Positions 57,153 to 64,000 of a stretch of DNA of 64,000 nucleotides are shown here, piece by piece. The translations under genes were made by a program, and so were the position numbers. Position 1 is the first letter of the stretch, and every line of letters starts with the position of its first letter. This stretch comes from Amorphophallus konjac (taxonomy: Eukaryota; Streptophyta; Magnoliopsida; Alismatales; Araceae). Where the stretch lies: contig CM040121.1 in the NCBI GenBank assembly GCA_022559845.1, forward strand, positions 569,830,140-569,894,139, given 5' to 3'. Under the pieces are notes generated by a model that was not told where the DNA came from, did no database searches, and was given only the letters and a program-made list of their open reading frames with translations.

Positions 57153-57926
57153 TGATGGGTTTGAATACACCGACTTATGTGTACGAACAAATCTAGACTA
57201 ACCGAATAACGCAGCGGAAAATTCAATCGAAACACAACCACATGAAACACCAAGATTTACGTGGAAAACCCCTCCAATGCGAAGGGGAAAAATCACGGGC
57301 AAGGCAGAGGAAAAACTTCACTATGAATATAGAAAGTACATATGTTTTACTCAAAGTCTCTTTCCAAGACTAGTTAGAACTACAAGAGAATAACTGGGAT
57401 TCAAACAGAACTGAACTCTCCTACTCTATCATAGCATAATCTACTACAAACCTGATCTTCCCTGTAGTGAGAAACCTGCTTAGCTGATGAAGATCTTCCC
57501 TTCTCTTCTTCTTATGCAACACCTTCTTCCCGGAGCTACAGTAACCCCTCTCTTCCTCTCTTGATGGCCTCCTTGAAATCACCTTGGATCTTAAGTTTTA
57601 GACCCCAATAAGATGTTTTATACATTTAAGGTGGTCAAGGGACAACCCAAAGGACCAGATCCACCAAACCTGCCAAATCCCATGACTTTTGGGATTAAAT
57701 AAATCAAGTAAAAGATTTATTTTCGGACATAGAACAAAAGGTCAAACATGGCTGTCTCGGGGCTGCCGGTCGACCGGACCTACAATGGCGGTCGACCGGA
57801 AATTGTCAGACATCCGGATCTTTACTCCTTGGCAAAACCGGTCGACCGGAAGTCGTCCGGCGGTCGACCAGTTCCGGTCGACCGGAAATCCCGGTCGATC
57901 GACCGGTGGGCTGAAAATGCCCAACA
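57153..57926 (-). repeat. 5' LTR of copia element (774 bp)
   Basis: On the minus strand it begins TGTTGGGCATTTTCAGCCC and ends AAACCCATCA. The first 165 bp carry a cluster of GGTCGACCGG palindromes (57760-57905). A CT-rich leader with GAAGAAGAGAAGGGAAG lies near 57495. Confidence 0.92.
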
Positions 57927-58224
57927 ACGTGCTCATTTTTTAACATAAATAATTACACATCTATCCATGACACCAAGAAACACATATCTGTATACGAATA
58001 CGAGTTTTACATCTTTTGATTATCCCTGAATCCGTTGATGAAGTTGAGTGATGTTATGTTTTTTCATCTCATCGTGACTCATGAAAGCTTCATTAAAAAT
58101 CGTAACTGATATAAAACACATTGTCATGACTCAACATCTTAGTTTTCTCCTACTTTTAATTGTAAGGATAATAGTTTTCTCCTACTTTTAATTGTAAGGA
58201 TAAGCAAACGTTTAAGTTATTGGG

Positions 58225-58563
58225 TGTTGAATCCAAAATCGCGGTGTTGAGATATATAGGCCATGAGTCATAAGTACATGAATCACAACTCATTTAACTA
58301 GTACGGGACTATTGCCTGGGGATTATGTCCAAATATTCTAACACTCTCTCTCACGGTCAAGATGGGTGTTAGAAATTAATTGGGTGGAGGTGGTGAGATA
58401 AGAAATATATGGAGTTGGGCCAAGACCATACTTTGATATCATGTTGAATCCACAAAATCACGGTGTTGAGATACACAGGCCCAGAGTCATAATCACATGA
58501 ACTACGACTCATTTAACCAATACGGGACTATTGCCCAGGGGACTATGCCCAAATATTCTAACA
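58225..58563 (-). mobile_element. TRIM element, copy B
   Basis: Terminal repeats 58225-58343 and 58442-58563 match those of copy A. Flanks TTGGG (58220-58224) and TTGGA (58564-58568) form a 5-bp duplication with one change. The primer site before the right LTR is decayed (ACTTTGATATCA on plus). Internal length is 98 bp. Confidence 0.88.
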
Positions 58564-58569
58564 TTGGAC

Positions 58570-59300
58570 TCCATGATTAGGACTAGTTTGTTTCATCGTA
58601 AACACCGTAAAATCGGTGATTTCTAAACCAGTGTAAATGAGACTACATGCTCCCACACGGCACTAACATTGGCTTGTTTTAACTTACCGTTCATACCTAT
58701 AAGATCTCGGGATAGTGAGATAAGAAAACGCTACACATCTTATGTCTCGTCTAGGTAGCGAGCTGAGAAAATTCCCAAGAAGTTTGGGGGTGAGACATAA
58801 ACCTCCGATTTGTGTACACAGCTAAGACCCACTAGAGACATGCCGGTGTCAAGTGGGCATACAAGTATAAGAGCCTACTTTCTTGTGAGACGGTAGTCCG
58901 AGTTGAGGAGGGTGGCTACATCAGGATGGACCCTAGTGAGGGTGAATGCAGCTATTGCTCTATCTGTGCACTCTTGTGCGAGAGAGAGAGAGAGAGAGAG
59001 AGGTTGAATCATAGAGTGAGGAGTCGAGTGCTTGACCCACATCTTAGAGAAGAGGAACACACACTATCTTCTCTTCTTCTTTAGTCCTTCCCGGAGGTTC
59101 ATGGGTGTGTCTACTTCCTTGGAGAAGCTAACCAGTGATGGTGTAAAGTTGATTCTTGTCCATTATACCTCTTCATCTATAGTGAGTTTATCTCAATGCT
59201 CTCCCCGTGGATGTATGTGACCTTGTGTCTTAAAACCACAAAAATCTAGTGTTCATCTTCTTGTGTGATTACTATTTACTTGTGTTTTGGGTTTGGTGTG
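58570..59300 (+). other. copia-LTR-like fragment
   Basis: The part from 59170 reads TATAGTGAGTTTATCTC, CTCCCCGTGGATGTATG, AACCACAAAAATCTAGTG and CTTCTTGTGTGATTAC. This is a sequence of phrases common near the 3' end of plant copia LTRs (usually ...CCGTGGACGTAG...CCACGTAAATC...). A (GA)n run lies at 58979-59002. No partner LTR or coding part adjoins it. Confidence 0.45.
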
Positions 59301-59369
59301 AATCAGAGATTTTTTTCTATGATGTGGAGGACGAACGACAGATAGACGTATTATAGAAATATCGGAAAC

Positions 59370-59520
59370 TGTCGATCACCCCAACATAGCAGTCGACCGC
59401 CTCTCTGGAAGAAGTTCTGAACTTTCTAAGAAAAGCGGTCGACCGTCTACGGTGCAGAGAGGAAGCACAGGCGGTGCTGGTATTGGCGGTCGACCTGGCG
59501 ATCGACCGCGCCTTCGGCTT
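59370..59520. repeat. GTCGACC palindrome cluster
   Basis: AGTCGACCGCC, GCGGTCGACCGTC, GGCGGTCGACCTGGCGATCGACCGCGCC-type words occur four times in 150 bp. It resembles the palindrome cluster in the copia LTRs but the intervening text differs. Confidence 0.6.
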
Positions 59521-59599
59521 GCATCCAAGTAGGGTCTCAAGTCTCTCGTTCTCGTCGTCCCGTTCCACAACAACCGGCGCAAGTGCAGGTGTCACATCC

Positions 59600-61013
59600 T
59601 AGTAACACAAAATGTTGTTGGATTGGATACCCACAGTATGTTTGCTCTTATCCTTAGAATTATTCAGAGTAGAAACTAGAAAAAATATATATGTTAAGTT
59701 ATAGTGGGCTATCAGCAAGAACAGAAGTGACATTCTTCGTAAGAGCCTTACATGTTCATGGTAAGATTCTCGAGAATAAAATCAAGATCATATGATATGT
59801 TCATATTTGCACAGAACGGGAGAAACAGAGAGAGAATAGAGGATCGACGTCCCTGCCAAGGAGCCTGATGATATGTTCATGTGTCCCAAGCTCAAGGAGC
59901 TTATTTATGTTTTGCTGCTACGGGAACAGTTGCCAACCCGCAAGTCGGTACATGCCTCCGTCAGGAGTCGGGACGTTTTGTGCCTACTTTGATGTGTGGC
60001 CATTATCATGGGCATTCAAACCAGTTGCCACCGCGAGCTACTCCAATAACCATGATCCATGCTCTGTTTAATCATGTCAACTTTCTATTGGATGCTCTAA
60101 ACTCGAGTTCTACCATTGATATTTTTAAGATACAGAATATCTATATTAAAATTGGCATTCGAAGAACGTGGAGAGCATTGAAAGGGGGTGGGGTGGGCAG
60201 TTGGATGGAGAAGTCTCTTTCATGCGGCTCTTGGGGGGCCTGGATGCACTAGGGAAACACAAGTGAGTGGGGGAGAAGAGGGGTGAGGTTGTCCACCCAC
60301 CGTCTCTTACAAAGGCAGGCTAGCGGTACCATTGATTGAGATGGACTTCCAACGCTACGTGGCAAGCTATTTAATGCCCAACTCTTCTGATTAAAAGCAG
60401 AGACCATGGCATTTATATAGAGTTACAGCCAGTGGAAGCCCTTTCTTTTCCTCTTTTTTTCCTCCTCTTTTATTTTTTATCGAGAAGATAGTCACTTTCG
60501 TTGACCCATTTAGATATAAATAAAATAAGACATACTCATGCCCCACCCATAAGAACAAGAGAGGAGTAAAGCAATTGATGGCTCATACCCAAAGCCCAGA
60601 CAGACAAACATGATGAAGATAATACATAGCCCTAGCTAATAAAAGTGGACACCAGAAGAGGAACGGCCATTGCAACTACTTTCCACATCTTCGCGATTGT
60701 GAATACGAAGATATCTCAGATGACATGCACCCGAACGGAGGCATGAATTTCGCATATATAGTAACACGAGATATCCGTTTAACCTTGTACATGTACACAG
60801 ACGCCCGCAGCAATGTTGAAATCCTAGCAATCCCAAAAATCCCCAAATGCAACGGGTACTGTCTGTTTTTGCTTCTTGCGAAAAAACCCGAGTGTTAAAA
60901 AGTGTTATAAGCATTTAATGTTAAAGTGTTTAAGGTAATATTGATATCCCTTAAGACTTCCATCGGCAATATACAATATTCCATCACCCTCCCGATGTCC
61001 CGATGTTAAGATT
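59600..61013. other. unassigned DNA
   Basis: The frame at 59881-60252 (123 codons if a non-ATG start is allowed) has no motif I know. A (T)-rich block lies at 60440-60480. No gene is called. Confidence 0.4.
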
Positions 61014-61386
61014 TGTTGAATCTATAAAATCACGGTGTTGAGATACACATGTCTAGAGTCATAAGCACATGAATCACACACAACTCATTTAACCAATATA
61101 GGACTGGATTATGCCCAAATTCTACACAGGCCCATAGTCATAAGCACATGAATCACACACAACTCATTTAACTAATATAGGACTGGATTATGTCCAAATT
61201 CTAACACTCCCTCTCATGGCTAAGATGGGCCGTGGATATTAATTAAGTGGAGGTGCTATGATACCATGTTGAATCCACAAAATCATAATGTTGAGATACA
61301 CAGGCCTAGGGTCATTAGCACATGAACCACAACTCATTTAACTAATACGAGACTATTGCCTAGGAGACTATGCCCAAATTCCAACA
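61014..61386 (-). mobile_element. TRIM element, copy C, with internal LTR duplication
   Basis: The right terminal repeat is 61267-61386 and the left is 61014-61206. The left one is lengthened by a second copy of its middle (CACAGGCCCATAGTCATAAG to ATTCTAACA), about 73 bp. The minus-strand primer site 61255-61266 reads TGGTATCATAGC, one base from the tRNA-Met site. Flanks AGATT (61009-61013) and ATATT (61387-61391) are a 4-of-5 duplication. Confidence 0.88.
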
Positions 61387-62654
61387 ATATTAAAGTGTTA
61401 TTTGACATTTCTACAAAAGACAGAACCGGAAAATATCAAGTGGGCTTGGTAAGCATGTGCAAAGAGCTCCTAGCTAGTAAGGTGAATTCTGACAGGGGGC
61501 AGAAAAAAAAGATTCAGATACTGCCGGGCAGCCTTAATTAATTGTCAAATTTTAAAATGCATTCATCATTTTGGGCATCCATGAATCCAAAACAGCAGTG
61601 GATGGAATGGGTTCGATGGGAACATGAGTTAGGTATACATGGAGTGAGATTAATTTGGTACATTGTTGGGCTTGCATAGACCCTATCTCGTTCAAATTTT
61701 GTATGTCGTTGTGATAACCTTATTTGCACAACATACCTTTCGCAAGAGAAGGATGAATTGACACCCCAGGAGAGCCTAGGTGAGTTAGAGAGCAATCCAA
61801 TTCTGACCATTCTTCGTGAACTAGGTTGTGGACCACAAACAATGACTTGGGGGCTACTTTCAATCGATTGTCCTCCCCCTTTACAGGACCCATTGAGCGA
61901 CTGCATCGTTGGTTTTCTCTTTGTAGCCATAGAAGAGAAAAGCTTGTGGCTGTTGATGATGCTTTCATACTTTATTTTTGGGGCTTACATGACTTGTTTT
62001 TGCTATTTAACCACCAAGTGCATCTTTAAAAAATGTGTTTCTAGGCATATTCCTATGTAGGGAACTACAAATAAGTGGTAGAGTTAAAAAATGGCATAAA
62101 TCCAAGATTCATTTCTTACATTCATCAATGCAAGGTTTGAAATCTAATATGCGATAGTATGCATTAGAAACACATCATTGTAGATGTGTGTCATCCTTTT
62201 TTTCTTTTTTTACCATCCTTTGCTATATTTATTGGAAACTGCTTGTTCAAATGATCAGACAGCGCTCATCAAAGACTTCTTTGAGATTTTGTATTCTTCT
62301 CGCCTTCAATACCATGTAGGGTCAGCCCTAAAGGAGGGCGATCGGTTTAGATCAACGTAGGGTCGGTATGTTGGAGGGAAACGTTGGGTGGCAAGTTTAA
62401 TAAGGAGCACGGAGCACCCCTTTTTGGTTGTCGATGCTTCCTTCAATTAGACTCTTCAGTCATCAATCGCCCACTGATGTCTCTCAGATGCAACTGTGAG
62501 ACCTATAGGCCACACCCACTCAGATTTAGAACAGGATAAGTGTATTAAAAGAGGGAGGATCTTCACCTCATGCATGTGATTGGCTTCCACCTCCACTTGG
62601 CCATCTCTATTTATGATGGCCCATTATTACTGTACTGCTATCATTTGTGTGTGT

Positions 62655-62690
<36 letters not shown>

Positions 62691-63085
62691 TTAAGAATTT
62701 TTTGAAAGAATGAAGGAGACAACACAAAGCATTAATTGTTCACCCCCCCATCTTAATTTCATCACTTTGGACTCATCTAGATCCACTAAAAAAATGAGTC
62801 TGATAAAGATATCCATTTGCACTGTTGGAAGTCAACTCGGTATGGCATTTGATCAATTAACTTAACCAATGTTGACAATGAGATGATTAATCTAAGCTAT
62901 GTGACTCTGAACTTCTGACAAAATTCTCACAATGTATCTTGAACCCTTTTAAACTTGTTAACATCTGAAGCAATGCAACTTACTTCTTGGTGGGTGGGTG
63001 GGTGGGGTGGGGTGGGGAAGTAAAACTGCAGACAGTTGTTGGATCCTCCTCAGATCTGCAGTGATGGGCATCTCATGACATTAGA
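61387..63085. other. unassigned DNA with an open frame of unknown meaning
   Basis: Frames of 100-130 codons occur on both strands at 61538-62060 in sequence of balanced composition. None shows a motif I recognise, and their overlap argues against two genes. A decayed gene or transposon fragment is possible. A (GA)n run is at about 62658-62690 and GTGGG repeats at 62990-63015. Confidence 0.35.
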
Positions 63086-63195
63086 GGGTTGTTTGATTTG
63101 ACATAAAACAACACAAAATATTGTAAAATACTATATTTCATGTATCCCGTCATACTGTATTTTACTGCATTTTCAGAGTGTCAAAATAAACAACC
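63086..63195. mobile_element. short MITE, about 110 bp
   Basis: The left end GGGTTGTTTGATTTGACA and right end, reversed, AGGTTGTTTATTTTGACA are inverted repeats (15 of 17 core bases). The centre is AT-rich. The target duplication is not clear. Confidence 0.55.
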
Positions 63196-64000
63196 TGTAA
63201 ACTGCCCGATCATTCAGTTGTTAAAGAAGTTCCTTGTAACATTCATCCGCGGAAATGTATTACAACATTCCACATAGTCTGCGGTGTGCGTAGTTGCCGC
63301 AGTAAATTAAAAAGAAGGCCAAATGTTCTCAAAGCATCTAAAGGAATCTTCACTGCAAGCAAAAAAATAAAATATCAACAGGAACATGGTAGAGCATCTT
63401 CACAGCAGAAGATAATATTCTAATATCACATTCATTGGAAGAAAGCATAAGATGATGCCTTCGGCACCCACACTGTGGGCTGTAATGTCTAGAATAACAC
63501 AGGAGGAAGGAACACATGATCCAATGCTTCACTTCTTATGAGATGAATGGCATCCCGGATAAGAAAGGGGGAGTCACTTCTTGAGGGTGACAACAGGCAC
63601 ATTGCACTAACGTAAGGAGTGGATGTAACTGTACTTTGATGCCAAGTTTCCTCGGGATAATGGTACTTGCCCAGTGGATTCCACTATCATGAGCTGCCAT
63701 CCATTGTCAAGACCACCCCCCTTACAGAGCACCACAGCAAAAGCATCAGACAAGTTTATCAGTCTGCCAGGAGATGTCAGGTAGCTTTCTTTCTTTCCAT
63801 TCCAATTGGAATTTCGTGGATGGTATCAAGCCGTTCAATCATGTGGTAAGGAGCTTCTTTGGAGAAGGCAATGCATAGTTGCCTTGACCTCATGTCTTCT
63901 ATCGTCTGGCATCATGTGGAGATCTTCCTGATCAGATAACAGGTAAGGAATAGTATGCAAATATATTTTCCTCCACACATGGGAAGAATCAAAAGCGCAA
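63196..64000 (-). other. possible 3' end or exons of a minus-strand gene
   Basis: On the minus strand a strong acceptor-like sequence (TTTTTTTGCTTGCAG, about 63351-63365) precedes an open stretch running to about 63260. A second acceptor-like CTGATCAG near 63933 precedes another open stretch. Composition here is more balanced than in the surrounding AT-rich DNA. Several competing frames are open over 30-50 codons and I cannot choose one, so no CDS is claimed. It may continue beyond the window edge. Confidence 0.25.

Larger units (their letters stand above)
52024..57926 (-). mobile_element. Ty1/copia LTR retrotransposon, inactive
   Basis: LTRs at 57153-57926 (5') and 52024-52808 (3') read TGTTGGGC ... 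CCCATCA on the minus strand. Flanks ACGCG (52019-52023) and ACGTG (57927-57931) are a 5-bp duplication with one transition. Primer site at 57139-57150 and purine tract at 52809-52820 are in place. The coding order Gag, protease, integrase, reverse transcriptase, RNase H identifies copia. The LTRs differ by roughly 6% on hand comparison, including small indels. The reading frame is broken many times and a 257-bp transposon sits near its end. Confidence 0.95.

Noticed and set aside
61538..62060. Overlapping ORFs of 100-130 codons on both strands
   Set aside because: No recognisable domain; cannot decide which, if any, is real, so not called as CDS.

Overview
The window is nuclear DNA from a flowering plant, made almost entirely of transposable elements. 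The evidence is nested Ty3/gypsy and Ty1/copia retrotransposons with tRNA-Met primer sites, short LTR elements (TRIMs), MITEs, a CACTA end, and one GC-rich plant gene. The very high third-position GC of that gene suggests a monocot; this is inference, not proof. I see no bacterial, organellar, rRNA or functional tRNA gene and no CRISPR array.

Layout. 1-2.0 kb: purine-rich and AT-rich DNA with a diverged ~190-bp tandem repeat. 2.0-9.5 kb: a decayed Ty3/gypsy chromovirus with tRNA-Met primer site, gag-pol in one frame broken only by stop codons, and a chromodomain. 9.6-27.2 kb: a 17.6-kb LTR element with no protein genes. Its LTRs are 4.0 and 5.0 kb, it has primer site, polypurine tract and a near-perfect 5-bp target duplication, and its interior is a series of unrelated tandem arrays. 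It is best described as a large retrotransposon derivative (LARD). 27.2-29.6 kb: tail of an older LTR of the same family, a reverse-oriented gypsy LTR fragment, and a broken integrase C-terminus of Tat/Athila type. 30.4-32.4 kb: C-rich and GA-rich blocks, then an orphan CACTA terminus. 32.4-46 kb: old AT-rich DNA with MITEs, a probable solo copia LTR, LTR-like remnants and a first TRIM copy.

46.0-47.0 kb holds the only convincing host gene, a 317-residue uncharacterised protein with an N-terminal Cys/His motif like that of OCTOPUS-type proteins. 47-52 kb: MITEs and unassigned DNA. 52.0-57.9 kb: a complete but dead copia element on the minus strand with both LTRs and target duplication, its RNase H end split by a 257-bp hAT-type insertion. 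58-61.4 kb: two more TRIM copies around a copia-LTR-like fragment and a GTCGAC palindrome cluster. 61.4-64 kb: mostly unassigned, with a MITE and possible minus-strand exon sequence near the edge.

By hand comparison the LTR pairs differ by about 6% (chromovirus), 2.8% (LARD, non-array part) and 6% (copia), so the LARD is the youngest large insertion. The elements do not form a pathway. What links them is nesting, shared tRNA-Met priming in the chromovirus, copia and TRIMs, and recurrent use of tandem or palindromic modules.
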